From the NCBI RefSeq assembly GCF_024763615.1, contig NC_077222.1, positions 31,062,001 through 31,126,000 on the forward strand: a stretch of 64,000 nt of DNA. The letters run 5' to 3'. The translations under genes and the position numbers were made by a program. The notes under the pieces are model-generated. The model made no database searches. It was not told the DNA's origin and saw only the letters and a program-made list of their open reading frames with translations. The stretch comes from Phlebotomus papatasi (lineage: Eukaryota > Arthropoda > Insecta > Diptera > Psychodidae). Of this stretch, positions 10,135 to 21,900 are shown piece after piece; positions within the stretch are counted from its first letter, which is position 1, and each line of letters opens with the position of its first letter.

Positions 10135-11703
10135 CCCTTTAAGGACGAGAAGCTCTCCGCTGAGCGAAATTCAATGAAATCGAGTTTCCTTCGATATTTT
10201 AGCCTAAATAAAGGCGTCTACACATTGGGAGCAATTTTCGTCAAAAATTGCGTTTTTGACAGAAATTTGACGTGTTCCCCTACAACGCTGCAGGGAATTT
10301 CCTTCAAAAAAGCAATTTTTGACAAAAATTGCTCCCAATGTGTAGAGGCCATAAGAGATTTGCGGTTAAAAAAAAAATTCCCTTCCCTAGGAATCCTGGA
10401 AAACTATGGGTCATATATGACCCAATCGTCCTTAAAGGTAAAAAAACACAAAAATTTTCTAGACGACTAGTCTACTCGTTTGCTCTGTTATTTTTGAAGG
10501 ATAAATAACTTGAATATATTTGTAATAATAATAAAAAATATTTAGAGTACGAGTAAAAATTAAAACGATCAAAAATTAATTTTAAAAAATCTCATTCAAT
10601 TTTTGGTCTCAAATCTCAAAGAATCTTGAAGACTGGTACACAAAAACAATAATTTTTTATGAAAAAATGTATTATTGTTCACTTCATTTTTAATTTTTAT
10701 GATATTCATCGAAACAAATTTCGCATACTGGTAAGGTAACACAGAGATAAATGTCGCATGCCTCACAAATACAATTGGTCTTATAAACTTTTTTCTGATA
10801 GCACCATGCGCACCTAACTTTTCTTCGAAACATGTTTGATGGTAATGTGTAGGTGCAATGTTGCTTGTCTCTGGGAATTTCAGACGTACAGTTGCACATT
10901 GCTGTGGATCCGGGAGTTCTTCCGGCGTTGATGCGTTCTCGATGAAAGCTTCAAAGTCCATTTCATCCACGTCTTGTTCCAAGTATATTTTGTCGCTTTC
11001 GTTCAGGATAAAAATTGTCGTCTGGGCATTATGTGGATGATTTCGGGTTCATTGATCATGAATTTTTTTTCCACTTTTGAAGTCATGTACAAGAGTAAAA
11101 AGTTATGAATTTAAAACATATACGCAGAAGTATCTTATATATTATCAAAATATTACCTTTTTCAGTCAGTATTGCACTGGAAATCTCAGCTAATTGATAT
11201 TATCACACAATATTACACGAATAATTAACTATTTTGCGCACACATAAAAAAAAAACATGAAACAGTCTAACCTCAAATCTTCGAAAATCCACTAAAGACA
11301 GATTCTGTGTTTTTTTTACCTTTAAGGACGATTGGGTCATATATGACCCATGAAAATTATGAAGCTTTCTTGAAAATATCAATAAACTATAATTTTTACT
11401 TTGTTGAGAAATATTATGTATAGTTATTATAGTTTCTAGTCCCAAGAGGTTTTTGCTTAAAAAAAATTAGAAATATTAAAAATATTAAATTTCAAGCACC
11501 AACGTGAAAGTTTGAAAATTCGTTATTTTTGAGCTCAAATATTTTTTATATAGCAAATAGCTAGAGATTTGCAAAAAATATCCTAGATTCCTACATCTTT
11601 CTACTTCGTGATTATGTACAAACATTAGAAAGAAATAACTTCAGGTAGTCAGGAAAAATTATTTTCTTTATGGGACACCGGTGTCCCAATCGTCCTTAAA
11701 GGG
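10135..11703 (-). mobile_element. piggyBac-like element, degraded
   Basis: Flanked by TTAA at 10131-10134 and 11704-11707, with terminal inverted repeats CCCTTTAAGGACGA and TCGTCCTTAAAGGG. TTAA targeting is the hallmark of piggyBac. Secondary inverted copies of the end (GGACGATTGGGTCATATATG type) lie inside at about 10405-10440 and 11313-11350, so one element may have formed from two nested or recombined ones. A relic of the transposase C-terminus lies at 10690-10982. Related non-autonomous copies are at 13867-14002 and 28408-28931. Confidence 0.8.
10690..10982 (-). pseudogene. piggyBac transposase C-terminal relic
   Basis: The frame from 10899 carries a cysteine-rich end: CAWC, CICEAC, a Cys near CVTLPVC and CFDEYH. 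This is the zinc-binding (RING/PHD-like) tail found after the DDE domain of piggyBac transposases. The residues before it (about 10982-10900) continue in another frame (acidic DVDEMDFEAF), so at least one frameshift has occurred. No catalytic domain remains; the fragment is a small part of a protein usually 550-650 aa long. Confidence 0.7.
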
Positions 11704-11983
11704 TTAAAAGATTAAACAGGGATAACATGAACATGTGATTTTTGGTTTTTTGATGTTAAATTTATCAAAAGTCATTTTATTTGAGGTTATGTGATGTGAA
11801 AATATTTTGCTTATCAGAGCGCCCCTGCTGAACCTCTAATGTTTTAAAAAAAAATTGTATTATTTAAAATAAAAAAAAACATGAAAAAAATAAATAAAAT
11901 TAAACATTTCATTTAAAAAGAAAACGATATTTTGAAGAAAAAAAAGCTGTTAAAAATGAAATATAGAAAAAATAAAAACTCAC

Positions 11984-13070
11984 CACGGGTTTAGGTTTCT
12001 GAGCTGTTTGTTGCTTTAGTTGTTCATTGTGCATCTTAAGTTGGTGATTCTCTTGGTAGAGTTGCTGAAACTTCTGTCCTGTTACATCTATATATTTTTC
12101 AATAAGATTCTGGCAGAAAGCGCCCATATTGTTGCTATTATTAGGATAATTCTGATTATAAACTGGTTGTAGCTCATGCCCAGTTCCATGTTGTTGGCGT
12201 TGTTGTTGTCGTTGTTGTTGTTGTTGATGATAATACTTATTATATTCTTGATAAGGATGCTGAGGAAAATTGTTGGCAGTATTTGGTGGATAAGCTTGCA
12301 TATTATTGCCATAATACTTCATTTGATGCTGATTTTGAGCTTGGGCAGCATAAAATTGTGATGGTGGAAGATTTATAGGGGCAAAAGTGGGCGGCATTGG
12401 TAATCTATGATGGCTATTTTGGGCTTGCCACATGATTGGTGGCGGATTTGATAAATTAGCAGGCAAAGGTGGCGGAACAAGACGATAGTAGCGAGGAAGT
12501 TGACCAGGAAATGGAGCTCTATTTACTCCATAGCCACCACCCCAATTTGTCATTCCCTGATGCCCACTGGTCATATCATAAAAGCTCCTATGTGATGGAA
12601 TCACCTCAATTGGCTCAATATTCTCTTTCTCCCGTCTCCTTGCAGCAAGTTCCTGATCTCGCTGATAAGGAACATACTCAAATGGATTCTTAGGAGTCAA
12701 TATCTTCACCTTGCCAAATTGCTCATAAACATCAGGAACAATATCATTAACACTCACATCAACATCTATTCCCTTTTTATCTGGAAGTTTTTTGGATTTC
12801 CTAACATCATCCAGAGACTCTTCACTTTCGTCATAGGAATTCTCAAATGTATCATTAGAAATATCTGTTTCTGTCTTTATTTCATCGAGCACATGCTCGT
12901 CTACTACTTCCTTAATTGTTGCTATGTGCCCACAAGCTCCTTCTTCTTCTTCTTCAGAAGTCTCAATTTCAGGCAAATTTTTAGGGCTATTTGCTGCTTT
13001 TATATCCATTTTATTAATATTAATGTTAATTTCTTTAGTTGAATGTATATCATAATTATCGTTATTGTAT
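11984..13070 (-). CDS. GYF gene, exon 2 (low-complexity region)
   Basis: 1087 bases starting after a polypyrimidine tract and TTCCAG. It encodes Asn/Ile-rich residues, a Glu run (SEEEEEG), a conserved-looking basic block (NPFEYVPYQRDQELAARRRE), Gly/Pro/Tyr-rich sequence, a poly-Gln stretch from CAA/CAG-type repeats at about 12185-12230 and a final amphipathic helix (FCQNLIEKYIDVTGQKF onward). An internal ATG at 13009 in a good context could also serve as an alternative start giving a GYF-less protein; the exact splice phase argues for joining to exon 1. Confidence 0.65.
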
Positions 13071-14295
13071 CTGGAATTGTTTGCAATAGAAAAGAAAAAC
13101 AAAAGTCTCAGAAGAAAAATTGATAATTTGAAAATGGAAAAATAGAAAATAAATGGAAATTGAACTAATTAATTTCAGTAAATGGGGTATAAGGTATATT
13201 GTATACCCATTTCTTATATATTTGAAGAAAAACTATTAAAAACATTCACTGTTCAATATATAATATTATTTTTAATATTGGCTTTAAATTCTTTAATGTA
13301 CTTATTAAATCCAAACCATATATAATTGACAATTGAAATTAACTTGATTGGATAAATTTCAACATATAGAACGAGTACTTGACTAGTTTTTATGTTACCA
13401 CTATTTTTGAGTAGGGTAAAGTGGTACAAGTTGGACAATGGTACAATTTGGACAGGGCTTTTTGACTTGATAAATTTAGTACTTCAGTTTTATTTGTATA
13501 TTTTTAATGCTTTAGTTTTATAATTTGGTTCCTTGTGCTTCAAAACAAATTTTGTACTGTATTTATCAAGAAAAAAGCCATGTCCAACTTGTACCGGCGA
13601 ATTGTCCAACTTGTAACACTAATTCCAAATTATACACTTTACCCTACATACCGGTTTGCTATCGATTTAAATTATTTACAAGTTATTTAGAACGTCATCC
13701 TTTGAAAAGTGGCATAACTGCAGTTTTTTTTTATTTTTTATAAAACTTAAAAATGAAATTAAAGGAATTATTTTCTGTGACTCATCAAGCCGGGGCAAAA
13801 TGTGACAATTCGAAAATTAAGAACGTCAAACTTTTACCATAAATAGCCTATAATAAACTCTTCAATCCCTTAAGGACAAAATGGTCAAAAATTGAGGATC
13901 AGAAAAAATATTAATTTTCTGACCTTTAAGTGCAAAATATTAATTTTAGATCGTCGTATAGAATAAAATTAAGTCACCGGTGACCCAACTGTCCTTAAAG
14001 GGTTAAGTCGTTAAGCCTGAATTACAGGGTCAAAAGAAGCCTATATTTTTATTGTTTAAATTGGATAGATAAACTATTTAAAAGTACATCATAAAATTTT
14101 CAGAAGTCAATTCAAATTATTTTTGAAATACAGGAACGAATGCAAAGGGCACGAGCAGAATTGCAAGGGTTCGCCCGAATCCACAACTTTGAAGCGTATT
14201 TTTCTCCATTCGTAGTTATTACAATTTCTTTGAATTGGAGGAAATAAATAAATAAATAAATAAATAAATTATATATATATATATATAAATAAATA

Positions 14296-14344
<49 letters not shown>

Positions 14345-17325
14345 CTGAATTAAATAAATAAAGGCTGATTCTATTATTATTATATTCTCTTCTAGTTGAA
14401 GCTACATGGTTTTAGTAAAATAATTTTTAATATATTTTACAGTGTGTTACACTCAATATTTCGTCCCAAATTTTCATAAAGCAAAACTGAAGCAAAGTTC
14501 CAATTTTACATTTTTGTCTATTAGGTGAGATTCTTAATCTCACCTACTATAATCCTACTAAAATTTCATGTCGTAAGATCGAGCTCAAACTTGGCCAAAA
14601 TGTGTTTCATCACTTCCTGACCACGAACGGACGGACCATCACTTCCGGTCCGTCCGGCCGGTCTTTGGAGCTTAATAGCTCCCAAACTAAGAAAGATATC
14701 GACTTACGGTTTTCGGCAAAGGTTATATATCGCATGAAAATTGCAACTTGGTGCATTGACCCTGCACCCCCCACCCCTCCTTCCGCCATTTTGAATACTC
14801 CATTTTTTGTTTTCCCAATAACTCCGCCCCTATGGCATCGATCGGGCTCAAATTTTGGTATGTTAGAGCTTTCGATCAATACTAAACTTAACCGACCCCC
14901 CTGACCCTAGACCCTAAAAAAATTCTTAAAATGGCCATAACTCCCGTTCTAATTGTCAGAATTTAAAAAGTGAGGGCTTTTTGGAAAGCTCTCGTGAAAT
15001 GCCACTTCCCCTTCTAACATCGCAAGTTCATAAAACCACCGCTAGGGGTGCTATTTTAACTCATTCAGTCAATGTACCATAAATACTTGAGATAGAATGT
15101 TCATATTTTGGGATTAGTTTCCTACAGATTAATAGATGAATTTTTTGAAAAGAAAAAAAAAATATCTACTATGGGGGCGCGGGGATTCGCCCTCAAACAC
15201 ACGTCTTAACGGTCACTGAATTTAAATTCTGTGCATTAATTCATTACAAACTCTACTGCTTTAGATAGAGTAACTATCCAAGAAAACAAATTGGCAACTA
15301 GAATTCAAATCAGGAACGAGGAAAGAGGCCAATTTTAATAAATTCGACGGGATGTCGAATATTTCGTCTGCCGTGCAAAAATTTTGCACGACCTTCCGCG
15401 AAGCAAGAAAACAATAACAAAATGTATTATCATCTCTGTCGGACTATTTTTCCCAAGTAATTGAAGAACTAAGTTACTAAAAATCCATTCCCGACAGCAA
15501 TTCGACGAGTATCAGTTGCCCAGGAATAAATCATCTAAAATCACTCAATTTGCGTATGATGTATAATACCATGGTAAGGAATGGGTTAAAAAAGATCTTT
15601 GAAATTTCTAAGTTAAATAACTCAAAAATTTCATTGTGCATCGGGCTGAAATTTTAGTATGTTGTAGCCGCTGATTATACCTGTCAAACAAAAAAATACC
15701 TACCATAACCCGTGACCCGAGCTATAGGGGGTCAAAGTTCGAATATTGACCGGCCTCTATCTCCAGTTCTAATTAACATTTTGACCTAAATTTTGGGTTT
15801 TTGGTTTCGTCTCGATGAGCAAGTTCAGATGGAAGTTCAAAAAGTCACCATAGGTGGCGCTGCGATAGCGTCAAAATTCATCAAAATTCAAAGTCATTTT
15901 TCTCAAAAACGGCATTGTGCAAGTTAATCAAATTTTAGTATGTTGTAGTCCAGTCTAGGACGTTTTCAAAATGGGGCGTAAGTGCGCTGAGGTTACAATA
16001 GAACCGGAGATATGAGGGGTCAAATTTCACGACATTCAAAGTCATATCTGCTGTTGGACTTCACCAATTTTGATCAATGAGGGCTCAAACGAAAGATCTC
16101 ACCAAATGCTACAACTTTCTGGAACATTTGAACTTCGTGGGACAAACACCAGGGGCGCCACAGTCGAAAAACCAATTTCAATATCACATAAACTCGATTA
16201 TCTCGACTGTCGCTGAACCGATTTTGATGATTACTTCGACATAATTGTAGAGGACATTTGTGTCTCTATATTTCGTCCATACATCATTTTTCGATCAGAC
16301 AATGCGATCTGTCCGATTTTACCGTTTAAGAGTGAAAAAATTGATTTTTCTCATAATAACTCTTTGAAACCATTCAGATGCCAATTTGACTGCTTCTACT
16401 AGACCAAGACACTTAAAATAGGGTTTTAAATGGAAAGTCTCACAAAATACAACAATTCTTTGATATAGTTGAAGTTCATCAAATGAACACTTGGGACGCT
16501 CTAGTCTAGTCGAAAAAACGAGTTCAGAAACAAAAAACCTCGCTTATCTCGGCTTCTGATTAATCGATGAGATCAAGTTCTACGGCAAAATTATAGAGAA
16601 CATTCTGGTCTACATTTCACCCATATATCACTTTTTTGTCAGTCCATCCAAATCCTTGATATTTTGGTTTAAATACAAAATTTGTATAATTTCACGAATT
16701 TGATTCAAGATAACTGAATGGCGTCCCTTAACTTCAGCTCTAAATCGAATTTGCGTACATTCCGAGTTAGCTCACGTTAAGAATCTCACCTACATAAGCC
16801 GGTTAGGATTATGTCCCTTTTTTCTTTGATAAAAAAATTTCCATATTTTTTTTGTTTTAAATGAAAGTTACAGGAAAAACACCCAATCGTAGCAACCATA
16901 AAATTCAATTCTTCACTGAAAGCATGTTTTTTTCCTGAAATTTTCAATGTAATTTTTAATTTGTCTTACCTTTCATTGTCTGAATCACTATCACCTAGGT
17001 TGTGCCCCCCTATATCGAGAAGAGGCTCATTTTCTTCGTCCAAATAAGTCCATAACGGATATCTTTTATGCTCCTTCAGAAATACCTCGAAAGTTGTCCT
17101 TCTGTTGGACCCATATCGCCACATTGGCATTTTGCGATCGAAGTACCTTTCCCACTGAAGCATCTTGGATGACGGAAAGGGCCCCTGATCCTTCCCCATT
17201 GGATCACGGTAGCACCACATTTCCAGCTCAGCGGAAGTCTCACTGTCACTGTTGCGTTCCTCTTCGCTTTCCGAGGAAGAAAAGTTCGCAAAGGTCTCCT
17301 GGAACGCTGAAAGATGCTTGGACAT
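11984..17325 (-). CDS. GYF-domain protein with Gln/Pro-rich tail (3' end missing)
   Basis: Two exons join in phase: exon 1 17325-16970 (donor GTAAGA, leaving AG) and exon 2 13070-11984 (acceptor TTCCAG, supplying A, giving Arg). Together they encode 481 codons and end at a second donor (GTGAGT) after KPKPV, so at least one more exon is missing. A GYF-type, polyproline-binding fold at residues 37-82 is followed by an acidic disordered stretch, a Pro-rich region, a Gln-rich run and a short coiled coil near residues 435-475. Such proteins usually act as adaptors in mRNA decay, translation control or splicing; which applies here cannot be told. I do not recognise the orthologue. The 3.9 kb intron carries several mobile elements. 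The start ATG at 17325 is the only one before the domain, and the gene is head to head with the FERRY3 homologue. Confidence 0.68.
13414..13643. mobile_element. 230 bp MITE (GGGTAAAGTGG termini)
   Basis: Ends GGGTAAAGTGGTACAAG and CACTTTACCC with TA on both sides (13412-13413, 13644-13645). Subterminal repeats of GTCCAACTTGTA / TACAAGTTGGAC lie near both ends. It sits in the intron of the GYF gene. The terminal GGGTAAA is shared with the 874 bp element at 57469. Confidence 0.7.
13867..14002. mobile_element. piggyBac-like MITE, 136 bp
   Basis: Ends CCCTTAAGGACAAAATGG and CCAACTGTCCTTAAAGGG; the right flank is TTAA (14003-14006) and the left TTAA has decayed. The subterminal palindrome CACCGGTG is shared with the elements at 11703 and 28408. 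Confidence 0.65.
14245..14342. repeat. AAAT and AT microsatellite
   Basis: Runs of AAAT and then about 40 bp of pure AT, in the GYF gene intron. Confidence 0.9.
14523..16813 (+). mobile_element. Helentron-like non-autonomous element, copy 1
   Basis: Starts with a hairpin, AGGTGAGATT-CTT-AATCTCACCT, followed by ACTATAATCC. The same stem sequence returns once, inverted, near the other end (TTAAGAATCTCACCTA), and a second hairpin closes the element (CATAAGC...GGATTATG at about 16793-16813). Single subterminal inverted repeats, a 3' hairpin and insertion at T-rich sites without a clear duplication are features known for Helentrons and their derivatives (HINE/DINE-1). The 2.3 kb interior is a string of degenerate repeated phrases without coding capacity. 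A truncated inverted copy lies at 32641-34704. Confidence 0.6.
16970..17325 (-). CDS. GYF gene, exon 1 (GYF domain)
   Basis: 118 codons plus two bases. An acidic Ser-rich leader (residues 1-36) precedes MWCYRDPMGKDQGPF, which matches the W-x-Y-x-D-x-x-G-x-x-QGPF core of SMY2-type GYF domains, then KMLQW. The signature GYF is reduced to ERYF: two residues are missing between the Trp and the YF pair relative to the usual spacing. The aromatic ligand-binding residues (W37, Y39, W58, YF) are otherwise present. The exon ends at AAAG/GTAAGA. Confidence 0.8.
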
Positions 17326-18022
17326 CGCTCCACTGCAATTTCTTTGACTTCAGACTGCTTTTGGTCTGCAAGAGAAACGGGAAAATTTGTAAGAAAAAAA
17401 TTGCTGTTGGCAAGAAAAGCGAGATGCACCTGAAAATCTGAATATCTCTAGTTCGGGTGGAATTCCCTCAAAGGAAAAGTAACTAAATAGACGAACACAC
17501 TGAATTATGCGTTTTTTCTCTACTTTCGCGGCAAGAAAATGCAAAATAACCATGAAAATGTGGAAAAACTTGAACCGGTCGATCAGGAAATTTCTTGTTC
17601 CTTGATCAAATATGGCGCCGAAGAGCTTTTGAGGGGAGGGAATATTCATAGAATCCCTACAATTTTTCGCGCAGTTTGTCGCTCAGTTTTTATTAAATTT
17701 ATTTTTCACAAGTGCAATTTTTTTTAACAGAGAAGCAAATTTTACGTAAATTACACTGCATACTATGTATTTTTTTTCTTAAAAAAAAACGCCTGCAATT
17801 TTCTCAATTAGCATTCAAAAATCATTTGAAAGCTGTTTATGCAACGGTTTTCTTTTTAAATCCGTTGAAAGGTTTCCATCAACTTCCCCTCTGAAGGCAA
17901 ATCGACGTTATTTTGAATTGCGCCGAAAAACAGCTGATTGGTTTAGTAAAAAAAGCGCGGAAAAAATTCAAAGTGGTGTGCTGAGTTATCAAAACAAATC
18001 CTCCCAGGAAGTTTCAGGGAGA
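17326..18022. promoter_or_regulatory. Shared promoter region of GYF gene and FERRY3
   Basis: 697 bp between two divergent start codons. No TATA box stands out. The right half is A/T-run rich, and open frames in it start only at non-ATG codons. A bidirectional promoter is inferred from gene arrangement alone. Confidence 0.5.
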
Positions 18023-18909
18023 ATGTCATCTTCCTCGACGTTCGAGTACACGTACAAGGATTACGATGGGACAGAGAAAACCATCAAGCACCAGCTGGAC
18101 ATTCCGTACAAGGAAGACTGTGGGGAATTGGCGCATAGAATTGTGTCAGAAATGGATCCAGTGATGAAGTACTTGGATGCAGATATTGAGCTCAAGAAAG
18201 CCCTCAAGACCTTTGTGGAGCGTGAAAATCAGAATTTCTACGACCGCAGGGATGAAGATCTGCTGAATAAGGCGAGAAATGGTCAAGTGGATGTGGAGAA
18301 TCTCGTGACAGAACTGGACAAACTGTACAAGGAGGAAGTTCTGGAATTTGCCGAACGTGTTGGTCCAACAGATGAAGAAATTTTTGCATTGGCTTTTCAC
18401 CAGCTAGTCCATTCGCCCCTGCTGCCTGACATCCTCACCAAGGAGCAGAGCTATGCCAAAAGTATCTCAGAACTAAATACGCGGATGTACGAGGAAATTG
18501 ACGAACTCAGCCGGAAGCAGGCAGCAGAGATGGACGAAAAAGTCCAGCAACTGGACGTTTCCACAACTTCCGACGATATAAATCAACTCCTTTCTCAGCA
18601 TTACTCCAACCAGAATCTAATCCGAAAGCGCTGGGAGTCAAAATTGGAAGCCAAAAGGGGACACCAGAAGCATGAGTATCGCAATTGGGTAACTAGTCAA
18701 GTTGGAGAGGCACTTATCAACAATCCCACTTCCCTACCAGTCTCCTCGACACCCATTGGCAATAAATCATCAATGTTTGTGAGTCAGAATCTGTCCATGG
18801 AGGAGAGTTTCACAATCCATTTGGGATCTCAGCTCAAGCACATGCACAACATCCGGATTCTCAGTGCAGATGTCACGGATTTCTGCAGTCCTCTCCATCG
18901 GGATGAAAA
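18023..18909 (+). CDS. FERRY3: FERRY3 exon 1
   Basis: 295 codons plus two bases, ending GATGAAAA/GTAAGG. It encodes the N-terminal beta-like segment, the charged helical middle and the EESFTIHLGSQLKHMHN block. Reading through the donor hits a stop at once, so splicing to 18967 (TTTTCAG) is required. Confidence 0.9.
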
Positions 18910-21900
18910 GTAAGGGCCCTCAAGGAAATTTCTCAAAGAAATCTGCTAACTGCCCTTTCTTTTCAGCCTCAATGGACTGAACATGGCCCTGGGACTTTAC
19001 TCGAGCTCTCTCAGTGGAATTGTCGTCCTCACGCCTTCAGGATCTGTCCAGGCCCTTCCTAGTATCATCAAAAATGCCAACATGTCAACGGAATTTCACT
19101 TCGATCAAGTAAGTTGCATGGAATTTGCACCATTGCACTCGTATTTATCAAAAGCAAATCGCTCATTTGAAAGCATAAATGCACATGCAATTTTTTAAAA
19201 ATCATTTCAATGTCTCCGGCACACTGATCAGGAAAATTTCATGAAGTCGAAATTCGGATCCCTTTTTTCTCACATGTTTTGCATAAGGTAAATTAAGATA
19301 ATTCAAAATCTGCTCCAAATGGAGATTTTTCGCTACTCCAAATGGAAACGTAATTGTTTTCATGATAAATACAATACTAAATTATTATATTTATATATTT
19401 TCAATACCACAGTTTCATTATTAAGTTAATTTTGCTCCAAATAAAGCGAAAATCCATTCATATTCACAAATTTTAATATGTTAATTTCTCAGAAAAATTA
19501 AAAGTGTACCTTTTCACCATTGAATTAGGTGTGATTCCTTCTAATCACACCTATTGTAATCTTCGGATTTCTCAAAGTGCTATGATCGAGGTGAATTTCA
19601 CAGGGTATATGTTTTGAACATCCCTGACGCCGAAAATCATAAGCCGGCAATTTCGGGTCCGGCCGGCCATCCGGCCGTCCGTAGTACGCAATATCTCTGG
19701 TTTGTATAGAACCGGTTAATCTAAACCGGTTAAAAATCACGTTTTTTATTTTATCTCAAAATCTAAGCATGCGATTTTGATTTTTTTATGTTTGTGTTGT
19801 AATCCAGAAAATTTAGACTAATTTAAAAAAAAATTAAGACATACGTCGAACGGTTCTCGAGATATTTCACTTTAAAGATTTCAATTTTAAGAAAATTTGC
19901 TAATTGCGTCAGGCGGGAAAAAAGCGGGAGAAGCGGCTATATATATAGGGAAAAGCTGTTCCATATATGAGGGGCTCAGAATGAAAAATGAACATCAAAA
20001 TATTGAGAAATTCTCAGTTTGCATAATCTTATCAAAAATATTTCCTTCAGGAACTTTGCCAAAAATTATTTTTCTATATCTTGAGTGAAAATGTTTTTTT
20101 TTTATATGTTGGTAAATTTATTTTCCAATTTGAGTTGTTTTTTATGGGAGTCCTAATACTAAAAAAAAAATATTAAAAAGATTTTCCAGATTATCATATT
20201 TTCTTGAGGATTTTGCATTAAATTTCCTCAAGAAAATGCCAATTTTTATAAAATTTTCTGTTTTCCGGCACTTTAGCCAGGAGTCTAATACTCATGACCA
20301 AAAATTTTCATGAAAAAAATCACATTTTTATGCATAATTTCGATTTATTTTGTAAAATATCTTGATAATGCTAATAGATTTTTCAACACAGGGCCATTTA
20401 AAACAATTCAAAATCAAAATTTTCATTCGCTTAAATGTATTTTTCGTATACTTTTAAGGCAATTATAAAGCCCTAAAACCTATAACTTCTATGCCTTATA
20501 ACGCGTGGCATTTTAAAATGTTAAAAATATTTTCGATTGAGCTAAAGACCAGCAAATATTCATCAAGAAAATTATTTGAAATGGTGTGTAAGACCCTATC
20601 ACTTTCAGCATAAAATGGTTAAAATTTTGTACAAAACCCGCATAGCGTAAACAAAAAATCGTTAAATTTGTGAATAAAACTCAAACGACTTCAGCATAAG
20701 GCGGTAAAAATTTAGAGTAGAACTCGCTAAGGTCTTGTATAAAACGATTAGGATTGTGCATAGAAATGGCGCAATTGAAACATAAAATGGCAAAATTATG
20801 TTCAAAACCCTCACAGGGCCAGGATAAAACTTTCTAATACTGTGAAAAACATACGCATATCGCAAAATTTACACTGTTCGAGCATGAATCAACGTTGTAA
20901 GATTAAGCGTAAGTGTTTAATGTGTTTTAAACTGTGAATTAGTGAAATTCTGAACTCTCACACTATATTGCCCCTCTCCCTCTTACAATTTATTATTCTT
21001 TTTATACTTTTTTGTTAATACATACAAAGTGCTCCTAAAACGCGCAGCTTCATCATAAAATGATTAATATAGTGCTCAAAACATGCACCGCTTCAGCAAA
21101 AACGGTTAAAATTATGCTTAAAACATGCTAATCTCAAGCATAAAACGGTTTGGATTGTGCTTAAAATTCACAATGCTCGAGCGTGAATCATTCTAATATA
21201 TACAGATTTTTGTGTGTTTTAAGCAATTGCTAAACCTTTTCATGCTTAAACTGCTTCTGTAATGTTGTTGCGCTTTTAAAGCATTGTCGATAAACAAAAT
21301 ATCTATCTATCTATTTTAAGAATAATGAGAATAGTCATTTTATGCTTAAGCTGTGCGTCTTTTGAGCACAATATTATGCCCTAGACAGACTTGCGGCTTA
21401 AGCCGGAGACGGCTTATTGGAAATCGCGAATTGTTGTCGCGAATTGTTTCGCGTATGTTCGCGAGGCGCGGATTTTCACGTGCGCGAATTTTTCTTCGGT
21501 TATGAATATCTTCGCGGATTATCACGGGTCGCTGACAGAGGTTCTAAATTGATGTAAAGTTGAGGCTTCTATCCCTCATAGTTTCCGAGTTAATTGTCTT
21601 TGAAGATTTTTTTTTACGCATTTCTCTTCGATTTTTTTTTCATTTTCTAGTGAAATTTTGCACATATCAAGCCTAAAAGAGGCTCTAAATAGATGTAAAG
21701 TTTGAGGCATCTATCCCTCATAGTTTCCGAGATAATAATCGTCTTTAAAGATTTTCAGATACTTTTATGAATTTCTCATACAATTTTCCTCATTAATAAC
21801 GATAATACGCTACATATAGTTTAAGAATTATTAAACGAAATTTGCATTATTTATTTATAAATATCGTTCGAGTTTGCCACAATCTAAATTTGCAATGAAG

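Noticed and set aside
11706..11835. Possible third exon of the GYF gene (RFSRGALISKIF and onward, in phase after an AG).
   Set aside because: Weak acceptor (ATTAG without a good pyrimidine tract), no recognisable similarity, and it runs straight into the TTAA flank of a transposon.
12000..12130. The short coiled coil near the end of the GYF gene exon 2 brought Ana2/STIL-like centriole proteins to mind.
   Set aside because: Only general coiled-coil resemblance, and the exon is joined to a GYF domain, which Ana2 lacks.
14602..14904. Overlapping 90-100 codon frames on both strands.
   Set aside because: They lie in the Helentron-like interior; opposite-strand openness reflects composition only.
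17918..18022. An N-terminal extension of FERRY3.
   Set aside because: No ATG in frame; the family begins near the ATG at 18023.
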